From: Nonomuraea solani
GTDB lineage: Bacteria; Actinomycetota; Actinomycetes; Streptosporangiales; Streptosporangiaceae
Assembly (NCBI RefSeq): GCF_900108335.1
Contig: NZ_FNVT01000049.1
Span: forward strand, 1-34,894
Length of the DNA: 34,894 nucleotides
Reading direction: 5' to 3'
In this document: piece by piece, positions 16,872 to 26,800 of the stretch
Layout of the letters: every line of letters starts with the position of its first letter
How positions within the stretch are numbered: the stretch's first letter is position 1
The notes under the pieces: model-generated
Databases searched by the model: none
What the model was told of the DNA's origin: nothing
What the model saw: the letters and a program-made list of their open reading frames with translations, nothing else
Program-made: the position numbers and the translations under genes

Positions 16872-16910
16872 TTCCCCGCCGTTCCCTGGGATGCGGGGAA
16901 AAGCAGGGAA
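16872..16910. promoter_or_regulatory. Two interleaved inverted repeats, probable regulator operator
   Basis: TTCCCCGC (16872-16879) pairs with GCGGGGAA (16893-16900), and TTCCCTG (16882-16888) pairs with CAGGGAA (16904-16910). Both arms have the same TTCCC/GGGAA half-site. The block ends 27 bp before the XRE start and lies in the divergent intergenic region, so autoregulation by the XRE protein is likely. Confidence 0.55.
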
Positions 16911-16937
16911 AAAGATCTCGGGCGCACGGAGGCGACG

Positions 16938-18212
16938 GTGGGCGAAGAGACGTTCGGGCGGGCCCTGCGCCACCTGCGCGGCAACCGCACTCTGGAAGCG
17001 GTGGCGAATGCGGCGGGCATCTCCACCAGCTACGTCTACAAGCTGGAAAACGGGCAGAGGAAGCCAACCCGTACAGTGGTCGAAGCGCTGGAAGCCGCCA
17101 CGAATGCGCAAGGCGCGCTTATCGAGGCATCTGAGAAAATCGGGAAGAAATCCGTCCCGGATGCGGAGATAATCCCTCCTACCGCCACAATGAGTCCAGT
17201 GCGTACTCTGGATATAAACGACCATTACGGGGAGACTGGGGAGGACGCCACGGAACGCCGACGGCTGTTCGGACTAGCCGCCAGTGCTGGAATCGTCGGC
17301 TTCGACGAGATCGTTCGACAGGAACTCGATCACACGACTGATCGACCTCGCAGTGCCGAGGACTGGGATATCGCACGGGCCGATCACCTGCACGCCCTGC
17401 GCACACGCCCACCCGCCCAGGTCATCAAGGACCTGTCGATCGACCTCTACGCCCTTCGACAGCAGATGCACACCACGTCCGGCGACGCGCTGACAGAGCT
17501 GTACCGAGTGGCGGCCCTGCTGGCCGTCATCCAGGCCAACGCACTGACCCGGATCAGCGACCACGGGGCAGCCATCCGCTGGTGGAGCACCGCTCGTAAG
17601 ACCGCTGACGCCTCCACAGACCTTGAGCTCCGTCTTCTGGTTCGCAGCGAAGAGGCCATTCACGGTCTGTACGGGCAGCGGGAGCCGGAGACCGTCCTCC
17701 GGCTGATCGAGAACGCTCGCCAGATCAGTCGTCGTCCATGGCCTCGGCTCATGACCGCCAGGGCCAAGGCACTGGCGCTGCTGAACCGCTCAAAAGAAGC
17801 GGCCGGTACCCTGCGAACTCTCCATGACCACATGAACAAGGGGATCACCGGCGATCGCTGGGACTTCTTCAAGCCAGATCAGATCCCGTTCGCCGAAAGC
17901 TGGGTAGCCGCCTACTCACACAACGAGGCAGCGGCAGACGCCGCCCGCGACCAGGTTCTTCAGATCATTCCCGAGCGGTCCTACCAGTACCGCATGAACG
18001 CCAAACTCCATGAGGCGATCAGCACGGCTGCGCTGGGCGGAGCAAACGAGGGCGCCAGACTCGCAGCCGAGCTGATCGACTCGCTGCCCGCCGGCTTCCA
18101 GACCAACCACATCCTGGAGACGGCGCGCATGGTCCTGCGCGCGGTACCACTAGAACAGCGGGAACGGCCGGCAGTAGCGGAGTTGCGCTCGCTGCTGGCC
18201 CTCAACGCCTGA
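16938..18212 (+). CDS. XRE-family transcriptional regulator with TPR-like C terminus
   Basis: The GTG at 16938 has GGAGG five bases upstream. The 424-residue product begins with a helix-turn-helix of the XRE/Cro type at about 5-60 (ALRHLRGNRTLEAVANAAGI, then S-T-S-Y-V-Y-K-L-E-N-G). A linker and a long helical region (about 130-420) follow, with the repeat-like A/L pattern of TPR proteins (LYRVAALLAVIQANALTRIS, A-K-A-L-A-L-L-N-R-S-K-E-A-A-G-T-L). Such proteins are often peptide- or ligand-responsive regulators in actinomycetes. The gene is divergent from five small genes and convergent with the PIMT-like methyltransferase, whose end it overlaps by 11 bp. It probably represses itself and the small operon through the inverted repeats upstream. 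Confidence 0.85.
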   Translation: MGEETFGRALRHLRGNRTLEAVANAAGISTSYVYKLENGQRKPTRTVVEALEAATNAQGALIEASEKIGKKSVPDAEIIPPTATMSPVRTLDINDHYGETGEDATERRRLFGLAASAGIVGFDEIVRQELDHTTDRPRSAEDWDIARADHLHALRTRPPAQVIKDLSIDLYALRQQMHTTSGDALTELYRVAALLAVIQANALTRISDHGAAIRWWSTARKTADASTDLELRLLVRSEEAIHGLYGQREPETVLRLIENARQISRRPWPRLMTARAKALALLNRSKEAAGTLRTLHDHMNKGITGDRWDFFKPDQIPFAESWVAAYSHNEAAADAARDQVLQIIPERSYQYRMNAKLHEAISTAALGGANEGARLAAELIDSLPAGFQTNHILETARMVLRAVPLEQRERPAVAELRSLLALNA

Positions 18213-19446
18213 CCGGCGGGGGCGTCCCGAAAGACGACGCCTCGCCACATCCCTGCGCACGAACTGCGCGAGGACCAACGTAGCGCACCGCTCGCCTATC
18301 TGATGTGGGCCATCGGATCAGGTATCGCCACGGACCGCGTGACAACTGGACGGCGCCGTCGGCCTCGACAACAGCTTGAGCCCCATAGGCCGGCATGCTT
18401 CCTCCCAGGAGCCAGTCGTGACGTACCTCCTCCCATAGGTCCCACAAGCGGCGCGGGCCGCCCTGAACGACCGGCGAGGGCTCATCACCGCAGGCGGTGG
18501 CGCGAGCCCAGGAGCCATCTGGATGGGACATGCGGACGGTACGGCGTCCGCCGGCGTGCTCTTCGTACTCGTGCCGGATTCCCGGCACGGCGAACTCCAG
18601 CATGACACCGACATCGCTGAACGGCCGGATGCGCACCACGGGATAGCGGCTCAGGCTCTCTTCCCCGCCGCTATCGTCGGCGACGGCCGGTACAGGCTCG
18701 CGCCGGTCCTGGTCGGGTGTGTCGGCCGTGGTGAAGATCCCACGATCCCAGGCGATCTGGCCGTACGCCCGCCCGTCGGCGTTCTTGACCGCGCAGACAA
18801 TGAGCGGCGTCGCGGCGATCGTGGTCACCAGCCGGGCGCCGGGCCGCAAGGCCGCCAGCCTTGAGGCGGGAATCGGACGGACCCCCGTCATGGACACGAT
18901 CCGATCGTAGGGGCCCGGCAGCGGCCCGGTCCCGTCCCCGGTCAGCAGTGTCGGCCGCAGCCCGATGGTGGCCAGGCGTCCGGCCGCAGCGTCGGTCAGG
19001 TATGGACTGATGTCGATCGAGGTGACCTGCTCGGCGCCGAACCGGCGGGCGGCAAGGGCGGCCGGATAGCCCGACCCCGTGCCCACGATCAGGACGCGCG
19101 CCCCATCATGTATTTGGGCGTGGCGCAGCAGCCGCAGAACCAGGCCCGGCATCGCCGAGGTCGACGTCGGCGAACCGGTCAGGACAGTGCCATCAGCACC
19201 GAGGTCGGCATGCACGCGCTCCACCTCGGTCACCAAGGAAACGTTCTGGTAGACGGCCCTCGCCCATTCGTCGCGGTTGGCTGCGCCGTCGCGCACCTGC
19301 CAGACACCCCACGGCTCGCCCTCAGGGGTGATCCACCATCGGGGCACAAGCAGATGTCTCGGAACCGCCGCGAGGACCGGCCGCCACCGGGACCCCTCCG
19401 CGGTGACCTCCGCAGCAAGCCGCTCACTGCGCCTCCGCCACCGCAA
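18202..19446 (-). CDS. PIMT-like methyltransferase of the ATP-grasp peptide maturation type
   Basis: I place the start at TTG 19446, preceded by GGGGAGG. The frame is open for 77 more codons upstream, but these are Arg/Pro/Gly-rich and look non-coding. The resulting 414-residue protein has a protein-L-isoaspartate methyltransferase-like N-terminal half (A-V-P-R-H-L-L-V-P, a T-S-T-S-A-M-P-G motif, the SAM-binding V-G-T-G-S-G-Y at about 121-127, and D-R-I-V-S-M-T-G-V-R-P-I-P). The specific C-terminal half (T-V-R-M-S-H-P-D-G-S-W-A-R-A and G-G-P-R-R-L-W-D) is that of methyltransferases in ATP-grasp (graspetide) clusters, where they methylate Asp to form aspartimide. No ATP-grasp enzyme or precursor peptide is visible nearby. 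The usual Glu before the glycine loop is replaced by Ile-Val. A partial copy lies at 6271-6576. Confidence 0.8.
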   Translation of the reverse strand: MRWRRRSERLAAEVTAEGSRWRPVLAAVPRHLLVPRWWITPEGEPWGVWQVRDGAANRDEWARAVYQNVSLVTEVERVHADLGADGTVLTGSPTSTSAMPGLVLRLLRHAQIHDGARVLIVGTGSGYPAALAARRFGAEQVTSIDISPYLTDAAAGRLATIGLRPTLLTGDGTGPLPGPYDRIVSMTGVRPIPASRLAALRPGARLVTTIAATPLIVCAVKNADGRAYGQIAWDRGIFTTADTPDQDRREPVPAVADDSGGEESLSRYPVVRIRPFSDVGVMLEFAVPGIRHEYEEHAGGRRTVRMSHPDGSWARATACGDEPSPVVQGGPRRLWDLWEEVRHDWLLGGSMPAYGAQAVVEADGAVQLSRGPWRYLIRWPTSDRRAVRYVGPRAVRAQGCGEASSFGTPPPVRR

Positions 19447-19747
19447 GTGACCTCCCCAACAGGCAATCCCACGTTGCCTTCCGTGACCGCATGGAGCGGC
19501 TTGCCCAGTGTCGCAACCCACCAAGCTCAAAGGGCCGAAACGCGAAGAGACGAGGAGCGCCACGGCCGAGCGGTGAGGGCCCCACAGGCCCCTGCCGAAC
19601 CGGTGGGGCCACCTGTTCGGCGGAGGAGTCGGGTACATCCTGAAGCCGCATCGCATCTCGGCCGCGTCACGCTCCAAGAAACACCTTCACGGGTTGCTCA
19701 TGGACGGCATCGGCTGGTCTGGCGTTGTTCGGCCGCGGACCAAGATC

Positions 19748-20110
19748 TTATCCCATGTAGCCGTTGCGTGAGACCCAGACGGAGGGGCGGCAGGTGCCGA
19801 ACGTGCGCCCCTGGCACAGCTTGAAGACGGTGATGCGGCTGAGGAAGGTGGTGTCGGTTCCGCAGCCCCAGCGGGAGCCGTTGGTGTCCACGATCGTCCA
19901 CTGCTGGAGGTAGTTGGTGGCGTACTCGACCCGTACGGCCTGCCCGTCGTCGTACAGGTCGCACACCTTGATGTGCTGGCGGTCGGCCGAGACGGTGACG
20001 GATCCCCAGCCGGCATCGTCCTGCCAGCCAGCTGCAGGGTGGGCGAAGGCGGGAGAAGGGGCGGCGATGACGGTGAGGGCGGCGGCCACCAGGGCGGCGC
20101 GAATGTGCAT
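19748..20110 (-). CDS. Small secreted protein with four cysteines
   Basis: The ATG at 20110 starts a Sec signal (H-I-R-A-A-L-V-A-A-A-L-T-V-I-A-A-P-S-P-A-F-A, cleavage after about residue 23); an upstream in-frame ATG would bury this signal. The mature part of about 97 residues is beta-rich (WGSVTVSADRQHIKVCDLYD, A-V-R-V-E-Y-A-T) with four cysteines that probably form two disulfides. The pattern resembles small extracellular hypothetical proteins of actinomycetes whose sequence runs V-C-D-x-x-x-D-G-x-x-V. Its neighbours do not explain its role. The 300 bp between its stop and the methyltransferase start contain no supported gene. Confidence 0.75.
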   Translation of the reverse strand: MHIRAALVAAALTVIAAPSPAFAHPAAGWQDDAGWGSVTVSADRQHIKVCDLYDDGQAVRVEYATNYLQQWTIVDTNGSRWGCGTDTTFLSRITVFKLCQGRTFGTCRPSVWVSRNGYMG

Positions 20111-20802
20111 GGGCGATCCGTTCCGGTGAGTGATCGACAGCGAACGGTGCCACTGTGAACTCGGCACATGCCGAGACCGCGCAGGTCAGCGTCTATGTTG
20201 TCATGCCTTGATCAACACTTGGCTGTCACCCTGTAGCCCTGCCCATGGCCGCAGCCAAGGGGAGGAGAGCAGCCTGCCCCGCACCTGGTGGCTAGCCAAA
20301 CGGATCGGGATAGAGCGCCGTTGCCAACGCTCGAGTGAGGTCTTCACGGAGACAGTCCTTCAAGGAGCCGGGGTCAGCGGTCTGCTCGTGCGCAATGCGG
20401 ATCGTTTGAACATCCAGCGGTCCAATGCCGATCGTGATCTTCGTCGTCGGCCTTGCGGATACGGCGGTAATGGCGCGGGGCTGTCGACTCGATGACGTCG
20501 GCGCGATCGTTGCCGAGGGCCGTGAAGTCGAGGCTGCGCACTCCCGCGTCGTGGAGTTTGGCGAGGGGACGTGGCAGGAGGAAGGCGAGGGATGCGCCTA
20601 GAATCCGGTACGTTGCGATCCGTGTCCGTTTGATAGCAAAAATCGCTCTTGCTGCTTGATCTTACGAAAGTTACGCTTTGCCCGTTTGATGACATGCTCC
20701 GAGCTGCCGGAGTCGAGGTGCCTGTTACGGCCTCGGGCGGGGGTGGAGTGACGTTCGGCGCCGCCTTGGGCCGCCCCTCGTTGGTTCGGAGCGTGATGGC
20801 GC
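20111..20802. other. Intergenic region upstream of the Rhs gene
   Basis: This is a 692-bp divergent region between the small secreted protein and the Rhs toxin, presumably carrying both promoters. A minus-strand frame at about 20390-20670 (ending about 20388) encodes plausible-looking protein (LGASLAFLLPRPLAKLHDAG, T-A-P-R-H-Y-R-R-I-R-K-A-D-D-E-D-H) without a start codon. It may be the tail of a lost gene, but I cannot identify it. Confidence 0.4.
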
Positions 20803-23800
20803 GTGCGCCGGTTTTTGTCATGGGCTCGTACACCTCGTTCGATGACCGGCATGACCGCGGTGCTGCTGACGGTATTGACGCCAGGCTTGCTGCAGATGGC
20901 ACCACAGCCGGTTGCCGTTGCGTTCGCGGCTGCGACGCCTGTGGACGTCACCGCCGTGGCGCAAGGCAGCGGCGAGGTTCCTCGTCAGACTTTGGGGTCC
21001 TTCAAGGGATTGGCGTCACTTGTGCCGGCCTCGGTCACGACGGCCACGCCGTCGTCGGGCACAGCCTCAGATATGGAAGTGCCGAAGGGTTCGGCAGCCG
21101 CCGACAACGCCGTCCGGGATCAGGATCCTCGGAGTGCGCCGAGCCCGAGTGGTGACGATGGCGAGGCGCTCGCCTCGGGTGTCGCCCGTGCCGAGGCACT
21201 GGATGCCGCCGCGTCGCCGGTGGTGGCGGATATGTGGCCGTTGAACGGTGCGCAGGCGGGGTCGCTGACGCCGACGCTGGTGGCCCACGCGACGGATGGG
21301 ACGGCGCCGTACACGTATCTGTTCAGTCTGTGCGCCAGTCCGGAGGGGGAGGAGAGCGCCTCCGATCCGAGTACCTGGTGTGGCGGGACTCGGCCGATCA
21401 CGTCCGGCACGCTGCCGGCCGGGGTGAACGCGTGGAAGGTCCCGGCTGGCAGCCTGAAGTGGGGCACCACGTATGCGTGGCAGGTGCAGGTCACTGCGGC
21501 GGCCGGCGGCTCGGTCACGTCGGGGTATCGGGTGCTGGTCACGGCCGCACGCCAGCCCACCGTCGGTGCGCAGTTGGCCGCAGGGAGCCAGAACGGCCAG
21601 GATTTCGGCCCGTCGTCGGGTAACTACACCAGCACGGCGGTGGATGCTTCGGTGGCCACGGTGGGGCCGGATCTGTCGGTGGTGCGTTCCTACAACAGCC
21701 TGGACGCCCGCCGAGACGGGTTGTTCGGCGTGGGCTGGTCGACCCGGTACGACATGAAGGTCGTTGCCGAGCCGGGCGGGTCGTTGCTGGTGACCTATCC
21801 GGATGGGAAGCGGTTGCGCTTTGCGCCGAAGGGCGATGGCACGTTCCAGGCGCCTTCGGGCATGTACGCGGCGCTGGCCGAGGTGTCAGGTGGCGGCTGG
21901 AAGCTGAGGGATAAGACCTCGACGGTCTATCACTTCTCCGCCCAGGGCAGACTGGCGAAGATCACCGACAACCGGGGCCGCGCCCAGGACCTCACCTACG
22001 GCACCGACGGCAAGCTGGACAAGATCACCGGAGTCGGCGGCCGCTCACTCACCTTCACCTGGACCGGCGCGCACGTGACCGGCGTGGCCACCGACCCGGT
22101 CAACGGCAGGTCATTGACGTGGACCTACGGCTACGACGGCGACAAGCTGATCAGTGTCTGCCAGGCCGAGGCGGCGCCGAACTGCACCCGCTACGACTAC
22201 GGCACGGGCTCGCCGTATCGGGGCGTGGTCGAGGACGACGAGCCGGTGGGGTACTGGCGGCTGGACGAACCGGCCGTCAAGCCCACCCCCACTCCCACGC
22301 CTGACCCCACGGCGCAGCCGACAACGTGCCCGCGCGATTGTGAGCCGGAGCCGACCACCAAGGCGGAAAGCTGGGGCTGGGGCGCCGGCGAGGCCACCTA
22401 TAAGGAGGTGAGTCTGGAGCAGCCGGGTGCGCTGGTCGGCACCGCCAACACCGCTGCCTCCTTCTCTGGAACCTCCCGGGTGCGGCTGCCCGACCACGCT
22501 CTGGCGCGCCTGGCCGATCAGCTGTCGCTGGAGCTGTGGTTCAAGACCAGCACCTCGGGCATGCTCGCCTACGCCGCTCCCAAAGAGCCCGTCATGACGG
22601 AGCGGGACGACGGCGGCAGCCCACTGCTGTACGTCGGCACCGACGGCAAACTGCGCGGCCAGTTCCGGATCCTTGATGCAGGCGGCGCGCCGCGCATCGA
22701 TCCGATCACCTCGGCCGCCTCGGTCACCAACGGCCAGTGGCATCACGTCGTGCTGGCCGGCTCCGGCAACACACAGACGCTGTACCTGGATGGTGTCGCG
22801 GTTGGGACGCTGACCGGCACCATCGACCACAACTGGCTGGGCTATGCCAGCATCGGCGACGGCATCACCAAGACCGGCTGGCCGGCCGCCAAGCCGCCGA
22901 ACTCTGGTGCCGGGCTCACCGCCTGGGGGTTCGCCGGCCAGATCGACGAGGTCGCCGTCTACGACCAGGCGCTGAGCGCCGGGCAGAGCACAGCGCACTA
23001 CGCCGCCCGCGCCGCTGCACCTCACGCGCTCGCGAAGATCACGCTGCCGTCCGGCCGGGTATGGGCGGACAACACCTACGACCCGGCCAAAGACCGCCTG
23101 CTGACCCACACCGACCAGCACGGCGGCACCTGGAAACTCACCACGCCGAGCCCCATCGACCCCAAGACCGGCATCGCGACGATCTCCTACAGCGACCCTC
23201 AAGGCGGGACGCTGAGCTATCAATACGACGCCTGGCGCGGAAACCGCCTCAAGTCCTGGACCGACCAGAAAGCGCAGAAGACCAGCGTGCTGTATGACAG
23301 CGCGGGCTATCTGCAGGAAGTGACCGCTCCCAACGGTGACGTCACGAACACCAGTCACGACGGGCGCGGAAACATGCTGGCCACGGCCACCTGTACGCCG
23401 CTGCCTGCAGCGCAATCGGCCGCCGAGGACTACGACAACCCCTACACCTGTTTCCGGCAGGGCGACTCGGTCGCGACCCGATCCTGGGGCGCCTACCACG
23501 TCAACAAGGACGACGACTTCGACCCGCGCAACGACCTGCTGCACACCGTCCGGGACGGCCGCTCCTCTTCGCCCACCGACAACACCTACGCCACCACGGC
23601 CGAGTACAACCAATACGGCGAGGAGATCAAGCAGACCACCCCGGCCACGCTCGATTTCCCCAACGGACGCTCCAACAGCGTGGCCTATACCGACGGCAGC
23701 GAGCCGGCCGTCGGCGGCGGAACCACCCCGGCAGGCCTGGTCAAGACGCGCACCGACGCCAAAAACAACGTGACGACGTTCGGCTACAACGCCGCCGGAG

Positions 23801-26800
23801 ACCTGGCCGAACAGAGCGACCCGGCCGGGCTGGCCACCACATACGAGCACGACACGCTGGGCCGGGTCACGACGCAGACCCAGATCTCGGACGCGGAGCC
23901 CGGCGGGGTGAAGACCACCTTCACCTACGACAACCTCAACAGGCTCGCCACCCAGACTTCTGCAGGGGTGAAGAACGAGATCACCAGTGTCACCCACACC
24001 GCGAAGGCCGGTTACACCTACGACCCGGACGGCAACACACTCACCGCAACCGTCACCGACCTGACCGGCGGCGACCCGGCGCGGACCACCACCTACACCT
24101 ATGACGCCTACGGGCATCAGGAGAGCGCCACCGATCCCGAGGGCGGCGTGGTCCGCACCACCTGGAACCGGCTCGGCCTGCAAGCGACGGTCACCAACCA
24201 ACTGGGCTCGGTCTTCGGCTACGCCTACACCGAACGCTGGGAACACGCGGCGACGACGCTGAAGAACTGGACCGGCAGCCCGGTCAGCCCGCAACCGGCC
24301 AAGGACATCGTCCTGGAGTCGTTCTCCTACGACCCGGCCGGTCGCCTCGCGGCCTCCCTGGATTCGATGGGCCGCAAGACGTCCTTCACCTACTACGCCG
24401 ATGGTCGGCTGTCGAAGGTGATCGGTGAGGGCGTCAAACTGAACGACTCGGCCACTCCCAAGAACGTCACCCTCCAGGCCAGCACCTACGACCGGGCGGG
24501 CAATCTCACCAAGCGAGTGTCCGGCGAAGGGTTCACCGCGACCGACTATGTCTACGACGCCGCCAGCAGGCTCACCTCGGCCACGTTGGATCCCGGCAAT
24601 CTCAAGCGCAAGACCGTCTTCGCCTATGACGCCAACGACCAGGTCACCAAAGAGACGCGTACCGGCGCGGCGGGCGGCACGCGTGAAGAGAGCGTCACCT
24701 ACGCCTACAACGCCGTCGGTATCTTGACCCGCCAGACGGTGGAAAACGGCGATGACGACCTCACCACCACCTGGACGGTCGACGACCGGGGCCTGACCAC
24801 CGCCGTCACCGATCCGCGCGGCACCGCCGACGGGGCCAGCGCCGCCGACTACACCACCACCAGCCGCTACGACGCGTTCGGCCGCCTCATCGAGATCAAG
24901 GTGCCCAGCGTCACGATCGAAAAGGCCGGGGCCGCCGGACAAGGCCGTCCCACGACCCGGATCGGCTACAACAGTGCAGGCTGGGAAACCCACGTCGTCG
25001 ATCCGGAAGGTCGCCTGTCCACCACCGGCTTCGACCGGATGGGCCGCCGTACCTCGCTGACCGCCATGCCGTACACGCCGCCCGGCGGCACCCAGGTCAC
25101 TCCCAAGATGGCCTACGCCTACGACGCGGCGGGACGCCCGACCAAGCTCACCGACGCGCGCGGACAGATCACCACGGGCGAATATGACGCACTTGGCAAC
25201 CTGGTCCGAGTGACCGACCCGCCCGCAGCGCCGGGGCAGCCTGCCGGGCAATGGATTGCGGAGCACGACCTGGCCGGCGAGACGCTGGCGACCATCGATC
25301 CGACCGGCGCCCGCGCCCAGGCCACCTACGACGACCTGGGCCGGCAGATCACCCAAACCGTGCTCGAACGTAAGCCTGCCAACGCGGCCTACACCACCAA
25401 GCTGTACTACAACGACGCCGGCTACCTGACCAAGGAAGTGCTGCCGGGCGACAAGATCACCGACTATGAGCTCAACGCCGCTGGACAGGTCGAGACCGTC
25501 ACCGACCCGGCGCGTGACATCACCACCTACACCTACGACCTGGCCGGCCGGCCCGCCAAGACCACGAACGTCGCGATCGGCAACGCCACCATCGGCGAAT
25601 ACGACCTGGCCGGCCGCCTTACCGGTGTGAAGAGCCTGGACGACACCGGCGCCACCGTACGCACCGTCGGCCTGGGCTACGACGCGGCCGGCAATCCCAC
25701 CCGCTCCACCTCCGGCGAAGGCCACATCACCCGCCGCAGTTACGACGCCACCAACCTGCTGACCGAACTCATCGAGCCCGTCTCCGCCAGTGAATCGATC
25801 ACCACCAGGTTCGGCTATGACGCCACCGGCGCCCAAACCCGCCTCACCGACGGCCGCGGCAACGCCACCTGGACCGGCTACAACACCCTCGGCCTGATCG
25901 AAACGCTCACCGAGCCGGCCACCAGCGCGCACCCCAACCCGGCCGACCGCACCTGGACGCACGTCTACGACGCGGCCGGTAACGAGACCGCGCTCCTGCA
26001 GCCCGGCGGCGTCCGCCACGACAAGCAGTACGACAACCTCAACCGCCTCACCAAGATCAGCGGCTCCGGGGCCGGCATCGTCGCCGGCGACAAGACCTAC
26101 GGCTACGACCTGGCCGACCGCCCCACCACCGTGAGCGACCAGCAACTGGAGTACAACGACCGCAGCCTGCTGACCAAGCTCACCCCGCCGACCGGGACCG
26201 GCACCGCGTTCGCCTACGACGCGCTCGGCAACCCCACCCAGCGCATCGACGTCACCGGCACCACCACCTACACCTGGGACGCCGACAGCCGGCTCAAGAC
26301 CGTCACCGACCCGGTCAGCGGCCGCACCAACACCTACGCCTACGACGGCGCCGACCGGCTCAAAACCATCACCTCGGCCAACCCGGCCAACACCCAGACC
26401 TACACCTACGACGCCCTCGACCGGGCCAAAACCCATACGCTGACCGGCAGCAGCGGCGGCCAACTCGCCAAGATCACCTACGGCTGGGACAAAGACGACA
26501 ACCTCACCTCCAAGGCCACCGAAGGGCTCGCCGGCGCCGGCACCAACACCTACGGCTACGACCACGCCGGCCGCCTCACCTCCTGGACCGGACCCGACGG
26601 CACCACCACCGCCTACGCGTGGGACGCCGCCGGCAACCGCACCAAAGCCGGCGACAAGACCTACACCTACGACGAACGCAACCGCCTCACCGCAGGCGAC
26701 GGCAGCACCTACACCTACACCCCCCGCGGCACCCTGGCCGGCCAGACCAAGAACGGCAACACCCGCAACCTCACCTTCGACGCCTTCGACCGGCTCATCA

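Noticed and set aside
16731..17225. N-terminal extension of the 102-aa protein to 17225
   Set aside because: It overlaps the XRE regulator on the other strand, and GGAGG marks the ATG at 16730.
19447..19677. N-terminal extension of the PIMT-like methyltransferase to 19677
   Set aside because: The 77 extra residues are Arg/Pro/Gly/His-rich without family similarity, and a good Shine-Dalgarno precedes the TTG at 19446.
20388..20670. Minus-strand open frame upstream of the Rhs gene
   Set aside because: The composition is plausible but there is no start codon, ribosome-binding site or recognised family; kept only as a note.
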